From DASUXY01 sp036377675 (lineage in GTDB: Bacteria > Bacillota > Bacilli > Bacillales > Amphibacillaceae), in contig DASUXY010000008.1 in the NCBI GenBank assembly GCA_036377675.1, forward strand, positions 1 through 62,469: DNA of 62,469 nt, read 5' to 3'. Position 1 is the stretch's first letter; each line of letters begins with the position of its first letter. The notes beneath the pieces were generated by a model. That model ran no database searches and was not told where the DNA came from. It worked only from the letters and a program-made list of their open reading frames with translations. A program made the translations under genes and the position numbers. Below, piece by piece: positions 45,494-54,924 of this stretch.

Positions 45494-45563
45494 TTGACAC
45501 AAGTGTCGGGACAAGCTAATATAATTATTGAATCTTTTTTTAATCAAACTCGACACTTGTGTC
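45494..45563 (+). promoter_or_regulatory. mmpL promoter with two TetR-type operators
   Basis: -35 TTGACA (45494-45499), 17-base spacer, -10 TAATAT (45517-45522). Palindromes GACACAAGTGTC (45496-45507) and GACACTTGTGTC (45552-45563) are nearly the same sequence. The first overlaps the -35, the second lies just before the ribosome site. Their likely reader is the TetR gene at 47952. Confidence 0.7.
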
Positions 45564-45578
45564 GGATAGGAGTGGACG

Positions 45579-47783
45579 ATGTTTAAATACATTAATAAGT
45601 TAACAGCAGCAGCCAGTAGTAAGAAAGGGGCGAAGTGGACGGTAGTCATTTGGATTCTCATCATGATTGTCGCAAGTGGTTTATCACCGGGAGCGAAGCA
45701 ATATGCTACAAGCATAGATGAAACAGGCTTACCGAGTGATGCTCGGTCCATGATTGCCAAAGAAAAAATAACTTCCTATTTTAAAGACGATCAAGGAGTT
45801 CCCGCTTTACTCGTCTTTCATCAAGAAGATGGATTAGAGGAAGAAGAGTTACAAGGAATAGATCTCGTTAGTCAAGCGCTTGTTCAAGAAAATTTAGAAG
45901 AAATTAAAGAAGTTGTTCCAGTCCATGAATTTCCCGATGAGCTGAAACGTACGTTCATGTCGGAAAATGAAACAACATTTATTTTACCCGTAAATTTAAA
46001 AGAAGGACTTGAACGCAGTGACACGAACCGTACGATTAAAAAAATAAATCAAATCGCTACGGATAAAATTCAAGATTATGAAAATCTTCAGTTGAAAATT
46101 ACTGGTCCAGCAGGAATTGTCTCTGATATGATTTCCATTTTTGCAAGTGCGGATCTTGTTTTATTGTTGGCGACGATTGCGTTGATCTTTATTATACTTA
46201 TTGTTATTTACCGTTCGCCAATTATTGCGTTCGTTCCATTAATCGGAGCGGGAATCATCTATCAAATCGTCGATCGAACCATTGGCTTTTTTGGGAAACA
46301 AGGCATGGGAATCGAAAGTCAATCCGTTTCGATTATGTCAATTCTGTTATTAGCCGTCATTACGGACTATGCATTATTTATCGTGTCTCGTTTTAGAGAA
46401 GAATTACGTAAACATGAAGATAAATATAAAGCAATGACAATCGCGATTGAAAAAGTGAGCGAAACGATTTTCTTCAGCGGGAGTACCGTTATTGCGGCGA
46501 TGCTCGTCCTATTTGCGGCACTATTTGAACCGTATCGTAACTTTGCACCTGTGTTTTCAATTGCACTCGTCTTTATTTTGCTAGGCGGATTAACATTACT
46601 ACCCGCTTTATTTGTTCTTTTCGGTCGGAAATCATTTTGGCCCTATATTCCCAAAGTCGGATCAGCTGTCAGCAGCAAACGAACATTTTGGGATAAATTT
46701 GCTCAAGCTATCACGAAACGGCCTGTTATGAGTGGCTCACTTATTGCGATAACGTTGTTGATTGTTTCGTTAAATGTGACGACAATCGAGTATTCATTTA
46801 ACTTAATTAAGTCGTTTCCAAAGGATATGGAGTCAAGAGTCGGTTTCGAACTGTTGGAGGAGAACTTTTCACCAGGTGAACTAGCGATGACAACGATGCT
46901 CGTTGAAAGTGATGATCCGTTGACTGTAGATGATTTAGAAAAATTACGCCAAGACGTCTTATCACAAGACGGTGTAGAAAATGTTATTCCGGATCTTTCA
47001 AGTCAGGATATGGATATGCTTAAAGCAAGTTCTACAGTAACAAATAATGAAAAAGTAGCGAAAATGAGTATCGTTTTTTCAGGCAACCCATATGACTTGG
47101 AAACAATGGATGACTTGAATCGTTTACGTGACAATGATGAGGAATTATTAGCTGAAGCGGGTTTCGAAAATATGAACGTTTATTTTGCCGGTGAAACAGC
47201 CGAGCAAGCTGATACACGTGCAGTGAATGATCGCGACACGCTCGTTGTAGGTATTGCGATTACGATTTTGATTACAGTATTACTCGCTTTCCAATCGCAG
47301 TCATTGATCGCACCGTTATATATGATGGCAACCATCATATTATCGTATTTCTCTGCTTTAGGAATCAGTGCGTTTATTTTTGAGCATATATTGAATTATG
47401 ATGCGATAAGCTATCGCATTCCGCTTTACACATTTATTTTCTTAGTTGCATTAGGCGTGGATTATAACATTATGCTCGTTTCTCGAGTTAAAGAAGAAGC
47501 GAAAAAACAGCCGATGAAACAAGCTGTTGCAACCGCTCTAGCTCGAACCGGTGGTGTCATTTCGTCAGCAGGTATCATACTAGCAGCTACATTTGCTGTA
47601 TTGATGACTCAACCTATTATGGAATTGTTTATGTTTGGATTCACCGTTGCAGTTGGTGTATTAATCGATACGTTCCTTGTGAGAACGATTTTAGTACCAT
47701 CGATTATGGTGAAACTAGACGAGAAGGCATTATGGCCACAAAAAGTAACATCTTCTAAAGAGTACAGAAATATAAGTTCGTAA
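45579..47783 (+). CDS. MMPL-family RND exporter
   Basis: A 734-residue transporter with an N-terminal helix, a long extracytoplasmic loop, five helices (~200-365), a second loop, and five more helices (~565-715). LLAVITDYALFIVSRFREEL and ALGVDYNIMLVSRVKEEA carry the paired Asp-Tyr proton-relay motif. It exports lipids or drugs using proton force, like YdfJ. ATG 45579 follows GATAGGAG. TetR regulator gene downstream. Confidence 0.9.
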   Translation: MFKYINKLTAAASSKKGAKWTVVIWILIMIVASGLSPGAKQYATSIDETGLPSDARSMIAKEKITSYFKDDQGVPALLVFHQEDGLEEEELQGIDLVSQALVQENLEEIKEVVPVHEFPDELKRTFMSENETTFILPVNLKEGLERSDTNRTIKKINQIATDKIQDYENLQLKITGPAGIVSDMISIFASADLVLLLATIALIFIILIVIYRSPIIAFVPLIGAGIIYQIVDRTIGFFGKQGMGIESQSVSIMSILLLAVITDYALFIVSRFREELRKHEDKYKAMTIAIEKVSETIFFSGSTVIAAMLVLFAALFEPYRNFAPVFSIALVFILLGGLTLLPALFVLFGRKSFWPYIPKVGSAVSSKRTFWDKFAQAITKRPVMSGSLIAITLLIVSLNVTTIEYSFNLIKSFPKDMESRVGFELLEENFSPGELAMTTMLVESDDPLTVDDLEKLRQDVLSQDGVENVIPDLSSQDMDMLKASSTVTNNEKVAKMSIVFSGNPYDLETMDDLNRLRDNDEELLAEAGFENMNVYFAGETAEQADTRAVNDRDTLVVGIAITILITVLLAFQSQSLIAPLYMMATIILSYFSALGISAFIFEHILNYDAISYRIPLYTFIFLVALGVDYNIMLVSRVKEEAKKQPMKQAVATALARTGGVISSAGIILAATFAVLMTQPIMELFMFGFTVAVGVLIDTFLVRTILVPSIMVKLDEKALWPQKVTSSKEYRNISS

Positions 47784-47790
47784 AGATTTA

Positions 47791-47822
47791 CGAAGACTGA
47801 TTCATAGTCAGTCTTCGTTTTT
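47791..47822 (+). terminator. Terminator after mmpL
   Basis: CGAAGACTGA pairs with TCAGTCTTCG around seven bases, then five T. It separates mmpL from tetR. Confidence 0.9.
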
Positions 47823-47951
47823 ATATGTATTCATTTTGCATGAAGTTCGGGCAATCATTAAAAAAGAAATAGTTAAGCAAAGTACCCCTAATTCACATTT
47901 GATCAGAGTATGTTATATTGAAGATATGATTACGTATTTAGGAGATAACGA

Positions 47952-48521
47952 ATGACACGAAAGAAATTAGAACATACAGAACTTATGCAAGCGACGGAGA
48001 AGTTATTGTTAGAACAAGGATACGGTGGATTTAATTTTTCAGCGTTATCAACGTTATTAAAAATTGGAAGAAGTACATTGTACGAGTACTATGCGTCAAA
48101 AGATGAATTGATTGCTACTTATATGGACGATTTAATGGATCATTATATGGATGACTTAGCGAAGATCGTCGCTCGTAAAGATGCTAAAGAAAAACTAGTG
48201 CTCCTCATCGAGTTAATGATTACGTATGCACATATTCATGGCATTATTAAAATGATTCCACTTCTGCAAAACGAATCTAAAAAAGTTCAACAAGTAAAAA
48301 AAACATTCGTTGAGGACCATCTACTAATCATTGAACAAATTAGAACGATCATTGAAGACGGGAAACGCGAAAACGTTATTCGTGAAGAAATACCGACCGA
48401 CATATTAGTTAATATGCTTTTTCAAACAATCAATAAACCAGAGTTGTTACCGATGGATAACGAAGCCTGGGCACAATGGATATGGGAGATTATTTATGTA
48501 GGCATCGGACCACAACAATAG
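47952..48521 (+). CDS. TetR-family regulator
   Basis: A 189-residue regulator with an N-terminal HTH (ATEKLLLEQGYGGFNFSALS, then IGRSTLYEYYASKDELIATY) and a helical ligand domain. It sits just after the exporter and probably binds the GACAC...GTGTC palindromes before it. ATG 47952 with AGGAGATAACG. Alone. Confidence 0.88.
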   Translation: MTRKKLEHTELMQATEKLLLEQGYGGFNFSALSTLLKIGRSTLYEYYASKDELIATYMDDLMDHYMDDLAKIVARKDAKEKLVLLIELMITYAHIHGIIKMIPLLQNESKKVQQVKKTFVEDHLLIIEQIRTIIEDGKRENVIREEIPTDILVNMLFQTINKPELLPMDNEAWAQWIWEIIYVGIGPQQ

Positions 48522-48573
48522 TGGTCGATGAATGTAAGCATCGTACAAACGAAAGCCGTTTCATCTGATACGA

Positions 48574-48621
48574 GACTGATTCGAAGCTTTATCTCATTAA
48601 AGCTTCGAATCAGTCTTTTTT
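48574..48621. terminator. Terminator between tetR and the membrane gene
   Basis: GACTGATTCGAAGCTTTA pairs exactly with TAAAGCTTCGAATCAGTC, then six T on the plus strand. It mostly serves tetR. Confidence 0.92.
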
Positions 48622-48653
48622 ATAGATGTTTTCTATTTTCCCTTTTGAAAATT

Positions 48654-50063
48654 TTACAATAAAATCCTCCCTTGAACATACAGTTGTCCGACAATATAAA
48701 GTGTGCAAGCATATTTCCAATTGAACTGTAGACCATTTTTAAATCCGTTTAATCCATTAACACCGCTTAAAACAATAACTGGCATAATTAAGGGCGATAG
48801 TAAAATGGAAATCGCACTTCCAAGTGTAATCGTTAAAACAATGAGCTCAGGGGGATAGGGAAGTTCAATTGCTTGCAAAATTCCACCAAGTAAAACCATT
48901 ACGGTCAAAGGCCCAAGTCCAAAAAAACCTAAAACGATTACCATTAATGGAAGGAAATACAAAATGTTTAAAAAAGGTACATTCGCTTGTAATGAATAGA
49001 TTCCATCTACGACAAAGCTAGCAAATGGTGTCTGATGTAACGCATAGATTAACATTCCTGCACCTAACATCATACTTAGTTGATAAGATTGTTTATCGAG
49101 ATCATGTATAACATATGTTTTTGCTTCTTCAGCGAGTTTTTTAGGTCGTTTATTCAGTAAATAGTAAGTGACAATCCAAGCGAGAACGACTAACGGAATG
49201 AGAACTAAAAGCTCCATCGATAGCATAGCATGCAATGTAAAAATAGTTCCAAATAGTGTAATAAATAAAATAACAAATTCAATGACGAGTCGATTTCGTT
49301 GCTCATTGTTGTTCGTATGAAGAATGACTTTCTCAATTTCTTCTCGTAATCCGGCTGTTAAATCAACGCCATACTTTTTTTCTTCAAGGGATGAGAAAAT
49401 AACAGCAATCACAATTCCTACCATTGACATACTTGCACCTTGTAAAATAGAAATCCATAAGGAAGCATCCATCGTTTCGACGACAAAAGCGAAGCTTGGA
49501 ATACTGATGACCCACATCGTTGAGAGAGCAAAACCTCTCAGTAGAGCCGTCCCTTTAAAGTTTTCCCATGCTTCACTCTTTTTATCTTCTAAGATCATAT
49601 TTATAACTTGATACATCATCGGAATCGAACCGAAAAGTAAAAAATATGCGATCATTTGTGTAAAAGAAATAATTCCTAAATAAAATTTCCGGCTTGTATT
49701 TAATAAGTTTTGTGCAAGGCTCATCATCGATTCCATATAAGGCTTTTCTCTAAGTACCCAACCAATCATCGGAACGACGACGAGCAAGCCAATCATATTT
49801 CGCATTTGTAAAAAACCAGCTAAAATACCTTTAAAAGTAACTTCACTAGAAAGGATTAAAATAATGATTCCGGTTAAAACTAAGGTGAAGGGTAATTTGA
49901 AGTACCGAATCGTTAACGTTACAGACGAAAAGGCAACGATTAGCCCTCCGCTAATGGATAATAAGAGAAGTAACGTTTCATTTTCATCATAAAAATAAGT
50001 AATAAAATGCAACAAGACATAGGCGGAAATCGATAAACGTAACCATGTCGTACAGAACTTCAT
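48654..50063 (-). CDS. Polytopic membrane protein, IT-superfamily-like
   Basis: A 469-residue protein with about 11-12 helices and few polar motifs. Segment GFFGLGPLTVMVLLGGI is a re-entrant-like Gly/Leu pattern, and the two-half layout with a soluble middle (residues ~225-265) recalls ion transporter-superfamily permeases such as ArsB or DctM. I do not recognise a specific family. ATG 50063 follows GAGGAG. No partner gene. A terminator lies at 48574. Confidence 0.55.
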   Translation of the reverse strand: MKFCTTWLRLSISAYVLLHFITYFYDENETLLLLLSISGGLIVAFSSVTLTIRYFKLPFTLVLTGIIILILSSEVTFKGILAGFLQMRNMIGLLVVVPMIGWVLREKPYMESMMSLAQNLLNTSRKFYLGIISFTQMIAYFLLFGSIPMMYQVINMILEDKKSEAWENFKGTALLRGFALSTMWVISIPSFAFVVETMDASLWISILQGASMSMVGIVIAVIFSSLEEKKYGVDLTAGLREEIEKVILHTNNNEQRNRLVIEFVILFITLFGTIFTLHAMLSMELLVLIPLVVLAWIVTYYLLNKRPKKLAEEAKTYVIHDLDKQSYQLSMMLGAGMLIYALHQTPFASFVVDGIYSLQANVPFLNILYFLPLMVIVLGFFGLGPLTVMVLLGGILQAIELPYPPELIVLTITLGSAISILLSPLIMPVIVLSGVNGLNGFKNGLQFNWKYACTLYIVGQLYVQGRILL

Positions 50064-50311
50064 TTATATGCTCCTCATTTCAATGGATGATGCATCTTAG
50101 AAGATATATATTCGAATATGTTAGGTTACCTCGCATCCATTCTACATGATTTGTTCATTGATTTGGAAAGACGCGATGGAACTCATTTTCATCACACGGG
50201 ACAATTGGAATTGATCATCGTATATTTGAGGTTCACCCGCTTGCCAAATCTTTTGTCAATAGAGAAAAGATCGTATCTATGAAGTGGTTCGTTGAAGAGA
50301 GCTGTAAACGA

Positions 50312-50340
50312 TTGACTTTGCTTCTCCATACCTATAATAT
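50312..50340 (+). promoter_or_regulatory. proS promoter
   Basis: -35 TTGACT (50312-50317), 17-base spacer and -10 TAATAT (50335-50340). It drives the T-box leader. Confidence 0.6.
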
Positions 50341-50369
50341 ATATTTAGAAATACATAGGAAACGTTGAT

Positions 50370-50618
50370 AAGGATGAGTACATTTTAAAGTGTCTTTTAC
50401 AGAGAGGAAACTGTGCTGAAACTTTCCAAAGACATAAAGTGGAACCTGCCTTGGAGTTCGCCATCAAAAAAGAAGTAAAGCTAGAAGGTGTGCGCGGTTC
50501 ATGACCGTTATCATGCTAAGTGGGCAATTGTAACGCACAGTAGTTCAAATATTGCAACCAAGGGTGGTACCACCAGAACCTCGGTCCCTTCGCGGATGGG
50601 GGATTTTTTATCGTCTAT
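50370..50618 (+). promoter_or_regulatory. Pro T-box leader
   Basis: The T-box core AGGGTGGTACCACC (50561-50574) is followed by a terminator hairpin (CCTCGGTCC ... GGATGGGGG, then T-run). Upstream, AGAGAGGAAACTGTGCTG starts stem I, and GAACCTGCC (50443-50450) has CCT in the specifier position, a proline codon. Thus uncharged tRNA-Pro would open the proS transcript. Confidence 0.85.
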
Positions 50619-50668
50619 GCATGCACAATCAAGGTATTGATATGATAAAGGAAAAGTGGGTGTTTCAT

Positions 50669-52105
50669 GTGAGTAAAAATAAACAATTTGTTGAAAAAGT
50701 GACAGCGATGGAAGATGACTTTGGACAATGGTATACAGACGTAGTGAAACAGGCAGAACTCGTCGATTACGGTGTCGTTCGTGGAACGATGATCATTAAA
50801 CCGTACGGATATGCATTGTGGGAAAACATCCGCGACGAACTGGATCGCCGCATTAAAGAAACAGGGCATACGAATGTTTATTTTCCATTATTTATCCCAG
50901 AAAGTTTGCTCCAAAAAGAGAAGGATCATATTGAAGGATTCGCTCCAGAAGTTGCTTGGGTGACCCATGGTGGCGAAGAAGAGTTGAGTGAGCGCATTTG
51001 TGTACGGCCGACATCAGAAGTGCTGTTCTGTGAATATTATGCTAAAAATATCCATTCATATCGCGATTTACCGATGCTTTATAATCAGTGGAGTAACGTC
51101 GTTCGTTGGGAGAAAACGACACGCCCTTTTTTACGGTCATTAGAGTTTTTATGGCAAGAAGGTCATACGGCGCATGCGACGGAGGAAGATGCAGCGCAAG
51201 AAACAGCTAAAATGCTCGAAATCTATGCAGACGTATTAGAAAACTATATGGCGATTCCGGTGTTGCGTGGACGTAAAACAGATAAGGAGAAGTTTGCTGG
51301 TGCGAATTACACATTGACGGTGGAGACGTTAATGCATGACGGGAAAGCTTTACAAGCAGGTACGTCTCACCACTTTGGTGATGGGTTTGCAAAAGCGTTT
51401 GACATTACGTACTTGGATGAAAATGGGGATCGTCAGTATGTCCATCAAACATCATGGGGGATGACGACACGGCTGATTGGTGCCCTCATTATGGTTCATG
51501 GAGATAATCGCGGATTAGTTATTCCGCCACGGATGGCACCGACTCAGGCGATGATTGTTCCAATCGCTCAGCATAAAGAAGGTGTTCTCGATCAGGCGTA
51601 TGATTTATGCGATGAGTTGAAAGATATTGTCCGTGTAGACATTGATGCAAGTGATAAAATGCCTGGGTGGAAATTTAATGAGTATGAAATGAAAGGTATT
51701 CCAGTACGCATTGAAATGGGACCGAGAGACATTGCGAAAGAGCAAGTTGTTCTTGTCCGTCGTGATACAGGTGAGAAAGAGTTTGTCGCTCTTGCACAAT
51801 TACAGAACCGCTTACCACAGTTGTTAGAAGACATTCAACAAAACCTCTTTAATCGAGCATTAGCTCACCGAAATGAGAAGACATCAGTTGCAACAACGAT
51901 GGATGAATTCGCAAAAATACTAGATGAAAAATCAGGATTTATTAAAGCAATGTGGTGCGGAGACAACGCATGTGAAGAAAAAATTAAAGAAGAAACGTCT
52001 GCGACTTCCCGATGTATTCCATTTGAACAGGAAACGGTTGCGGACACGTGTGTGTACTGTGGAAAAGAAGCGAAAGAGTTAGTGTATTGGGGAAGAGCAT
52101 ATTAA
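50669..52105 (+). CDS. proS: Prolyl-tRNA synthetase (archaeal/eukaryote-like type)
   Basis: A 478-residue class II synthetase. Motif 2 region FLRSLEFLWQEGHTAHAT and motif 3 with MVHGDNRGLVIPPRMAP, plus the C-terminal zinc-type domain (CGDNACEEKI, CVYCGKEA), make it the shorter, ProS2-type enzyme without the editing INS domain of E. coli ProRS. Start GTG 50669 matches relatives; ATG 50642 is a longer alternative. It is under a T-box. Confidence 0.93.
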   Translation: MSKNKQFVEKVTAMEDDFGQWYTDVVKQAELVDYGVVRGTMIIKPYGYALWENIRDELDRRIKETGHTNVYFPLFIPESLLQKEKDHIEGFAPEVAWVTHGGEEELSERICVRPTSEVLFCEYYAKNIHSYRDLPMLYNQWSNVVRWEKTTRPFLRSLEFLWQEGHTAHATEEDAAQETAKMLEIYADVLENYMAIPVLRGRKTDKEKFAGANYTLTVETLMHDGKALQAGTSHHFGDGFAKAFDITYLDENGDRQYVHQTSWGMTTRLIGALIMVHGDNRGLVIPPRMAPTQAMIVPIAQHKEGVLDQAYDLCDELKDIVRVDIDASDKMPGWKFNEYEMKGIPVRIEMGPRDIAKEQVVLVRRDTGEKEFVALAQLQNRLPQLLEDIQQNLFNRALAHRNEKTSVATTMDEFAKILDEKSGFIKAMWCGDNACEEKIKEETSATSRCIPFEQETVADTCVYCGKEAKELVYWGRAY

Positions 52106-52128
52106 ACATCAATTTTTAAACAGACGAA

Positions 52129-52161
52129 CAGGTAACGATGTAACCGTCGTTGCCTGTTTTT
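52129..52161 (+). terminator. Terminator after proS
   Basis: CAGGTAACGA pairs with TCGTTGCCTG around eight bases, then T. Confidence 0.85.
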
Positions 52162-52265
52162 CATTGGTAAATGTTCGAAAACGTAACGTATGTCCCGCAA
52201 TAAATGAAATAGCGAAGATTCATTGCTTATAGTACGGTTATCCGATAAATTAGATGCTATTTGCT

Positions 52266-52560
52266 TCGCTTGCAGGTGGTCAAAAACAACGTGTTGCTAT
52301 TGCTCGGGCATTGGCTATGAATCCATAAATGATGTTGTTTGATGAGCCGATATCAGCTCTTGAATCGGAAATGGTGAAGGAAGTTGGACGTTATGCAAGA
52401 CTTAGCGGGGACGGGGATAATGATGGCCGTCGTTACGCATGAAAAGAATTTTGCTCGGGAAGTTGTAAATCCTTATATTGTTTTTAGATGACGGGGTATT
52501 AGTAGGTTAGTAGTAGGAGGAGAACCGAAAAATATTATAAAAAATGAAGAAAGAATATTT
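52266..52560 (+). pseudogene. Decayed polar amino-acid ABC ATPase (GlnQ-type)
   Basis: The remnant reads SLAGGQKQRVAIARALAMNP, stop, MMLFDEPISALESEMVKEV, then frameshifts through pieces like THEKNFAREVV and DDGVLV. This is the C-terminal half of an ATPase from signature motif to end; the Walker A half is gone. Confidence 0.85.
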
Positions 52561-52561
52561 T

Positions 52562-52600
52562 AACAAGCACTCAGGTGAAAGATACACTTGAGTGCTTGTT
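52562..52600. terminator. Hairpin between two decayed genes
   Basis: AACAAGCACTCA pairs with TGAGTGCTTGTT around 15 bases. Likely the old terminator shared by the ATPase and glutathione-peroxidase remnants. Confidence 0.75.
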
Positions 52601-52800
52601 ATTTATGCAAGGATTTTTCAATATCTTTTGTTAGCGTTATAGCTTCATTTGTGAAGCATAGCGCTGGATGACTTCTCCATCTTTGTTCACAGGAAACTTT
52701 ATAAAATTCCAATTCATTTGCTTCGTTAGTATCTTTTCGTTGACTTTGTTAATTACACAAACAATGGGTGGATGTTTTTCTTTACATAAGAATGAAGTAA
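52599..52800 (-). pseudogene. Decayed glutathione peroxidase
   Basis: Minus-strand pieces read HPLFV-like, then MNWNFIKFPVNKDGEVIQRY (typical WNFxKFLVdrdG tail), and after a frameshift ITLTKDIEKSLHK at the end. This is the C-terminal half of a glutathione peroxidase; the catalytic Cys region is lost. A 74-codon ORF on the other strand here is a shadow. 52800-52936 is empty. Confidence 0.75.
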
Positions 52801-52936
52801 ACTTTTTTCATGTTGTAAAGCAATATCCATCTATTTCCCTTTCAAATCAACGGTTATCCGTTTCCAGAGTGTGTCCCCTTACATATACATAAACAAGTAT
52901 CGTTAATTATGATGACTTTGAGGTGGTGAAATTTAA

Positions 52937-53602
52937 TTGGATCAAAAAGGTAAAAACGTGTTCGTTATTGCAGCCCACCCGGATGATGAACTGTTAGGAA
53001 GTGGTGGGACATTAAAAAGATTAATGAATATTGGCTATCAAGTTACTACAATTATTGTCGCTAAAGGGCGTAAAGAGGAAGAACAGCATATGAAACAGTC
53101 TATCCTAGAAGCCAATAATATATTAGGAGTAGAAAACGTTATTTTTTTAGAATACCCGAATTTATTATTAGAATCTTATCCCTTGTGTGTGCTTAATAAG
53201 GAAATTGAAGTGTTATTGGAAACATACGAGCCTTCGATGATTTTCACACATCATTATGGAGACGTTAATCGTGATCATCAAATCGTTTTTCAATCTGTAT
53301 TAACATCAGCTCGTCCATTACCTGGAAAGGATCCTATTGAGATCCTCTGTTTTGAAACAGTTTCTTCGAGTGAATGGAGCCAGCAGACGAATGATAAAAC
53401 GTTCAAGCCAAATTATTACGTTAATATTACGGATACAATCGATGATAAATTAATAGCTCTTCAGTCTTACGATGTAGAAATGAGACCCTTTCCGCACCCT
53501 CGCTCCTATGAAGGGGTGGAGTATTTAGCCAAATTACGAGGGATGACGGTCGGAGTTGAGTATGCAGAAGCATTTGAGGTGGTTAGGAGGGTGTGGAGTT
53601 GA
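52937..53602 (+). CDS. PIG-L/LmbE-family deacetylase
   Basis: A 221-residue zinc hydrolase. The motif AHPDDELLGSGGT (His14, Asp17) and the later HHYGDVNRDHQ (His114) are the metal site. Members remove acetyl groups from GlcNAc conjugates (BshB, MshB, PIG-L). Starts TTG 52937 behind AGGTGG. First gene of a six-gene cluster; it overlaps the glycosyltransferase by TTGA, so the two are coupled. Confidence 0.88.
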   Translation: MDQKGKNVFVIAAHPDDELLGSGGTLKRLMNIGYQVTTIIVAKGRKEEEQHMKQSILEANNILGVENVIFLEYPNLLLESYPLCVLNKEIEVLLETYEPSMIFTHHYGDVNRDHQIVFQSVLTSARPLPGKDPIEILCFETVSSSEWSQQTNDKTFKPNYYVNITDTIDDKLIALQSYDVEMRPFPHPRSYEGVEYLAKLRGMTVGVEYAEAFEVVRRVWS

Positions 53603-54924
53603 TTGACGAGTCGAAGATTTCACTGGCAAATATACCTGATCCATACTTGCTTGCTGCCACAGATCAATACTATCGTGTGACACCTGCTTATGAAGAAGAA
53701 TTTATGAAAGAGGAAATAGCCTTCTGTTCGAAAATAAATACAAAAAAAAACATGCGCATTTTACTAACAACCTTTTGGGATTATCCAGCTGTTGGTGGAT
53801 TGCAAAGATATATCGAAATGCTCAAGGCCGGACTTGAAAGTTTAGGGCATCATGTTGATATTTTTGCTCCGAATCAATTTCCGAAACCAATCATTCGAAA
53901 ACTGAAAAAGAAAATGAAAACAGAAATGAAACACTTTTATAAAAAGCGTTATGGTTGTTATGTTGAAAAAATCATGAAACAAACGGTTCGTCTATGTATA
54001 TATGAATTGATGTTGAGGAGTGTTGATTTAGATCAATACGATGTTTTTCACGCACAGGATCGCTTTACAGCTAATGTATTAGGAAGACTTAATAGACACA
54101 TTCAAAAGCCCCTTCTGTTTACTCCACATGGCTTTATGACACAGCGACGACTTCAATTTAATTTAATTGATCAGGAGTCTGTAGAATACGCCTATTCATT
54201 AGCTATGGATCAACAAGCCGTTCGACTCTCGAGCCACATCATTATTTTGTGTGATGCTTTTCGTCCGATTATGAACAATCTGAAAGCACACGATTGTCAC
54301 ATGACAACTGTCTATACCGGTCTTGACACTGAATGTAGGAATCTTCAGCAACCTATAATAAACAAACCGAAAAACAAAACAATCATCACTTGCATTTCAC
54401 GTTTGCGTCCCCGTAAAGGTCATAAATATTTGTTTGCAGCTCTTGCTCGCATGAAAAGGAAATTAAAGCATGTAGAAGTTTGGATTGTCGGGGACGGAGA
54501 AACGAGAGAAGAGCTTGAACAACAAGTTCAAACATTACAACTTGATCACGTTCATTTTTTAGGAACTCGTAGTGATATTCCCGAGCTATTGCATCAGACT
54601 GATATCTTTGTTCACCCAACGACAAGTGATACATTACCCATTGTAATTATGGAAGCAATGTTTGCAGGAAAACCGATTATTACAACGAATTGCGGTGGAA
54701 TCCCAGAAATTATCCATAACAATCGTTCCGGAATCATTGTCGAACCAGGTGATGTTCGGTCATTAGAAAAAAAGTTGTCCCTTCTCTTAAAAAATTCATT
54801 TTTAAGAAGAAAATTGGCTCGAAACGCTAAAATATTTGCTGAAAAAAATTTGACCCGTACACAAATGGTTAAACAAATTGAACGAGTTTATCAATCATTT
54901 CCATTGAAAGGAGGCGAAACATGA
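53599..54924 (+). CDS. GT4-family glycosyltransferase
   Basis: A 441-residue retaining GT-B enzyme with an N-terminal extension of about 50 residues. N-domain MRILLTTFWDYPAVGGLQRY; C-domain ISRLRPRKGHKYLF, HFLGTRSDIPELL and the EX7E-type EAMFAGKPIITTNCGGIPE. Related in layout to BshA and CotSA. TTG 53599 (AGGAGG 8 bases before) is preferred over GTG 53593. The ATG of the next gene overlaps the stop (ATGA). Confidence 0.88.
   Translation: MIDESKISLANIPDPYLLAATDQYYRVTPAYEEEFMKEEIAFCSKINTKKNMRILLTTFWDYPAVGGLQRYIEMLKAGLESLGHHVDIFAPNQFPKPIIRKLKKKMKTEMKHFYKKRYGCYVEKIMKQTVRLCIYELMLRSVDLDQYDVFHAQDRFTANVLGRLNRHIQKPLLFTPHGFMTQRRLQFNLIDQESVEYAYSLAMDQQAVRLSSHIIILCDAFRPIMNNLKAHDCHMTTVYTGLDTECRNLQQPIINKPKNKTIITCISRLRPRKGHKYLFAALARMKRKLKHVEVWIVGDGETREELEQQVQTLQLDHVHFLGTRSDIPELLHQTDIFVHPTTSDTLPIVIMEAMFAGKPIITTNCGGIPEIIHNNRSGIIVEPGDVRSLEKKLSLLLKNSFLRRKLARNAKIFAEKNLTRTQMVKQIERVYQSFPLKGGET

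Noticed and set aside
52668..52892. 74-codon ORF on the plus strand
   Set aside because: The minus strand shows glutathione peroxidase remnants in the same bases; no ribosome site.
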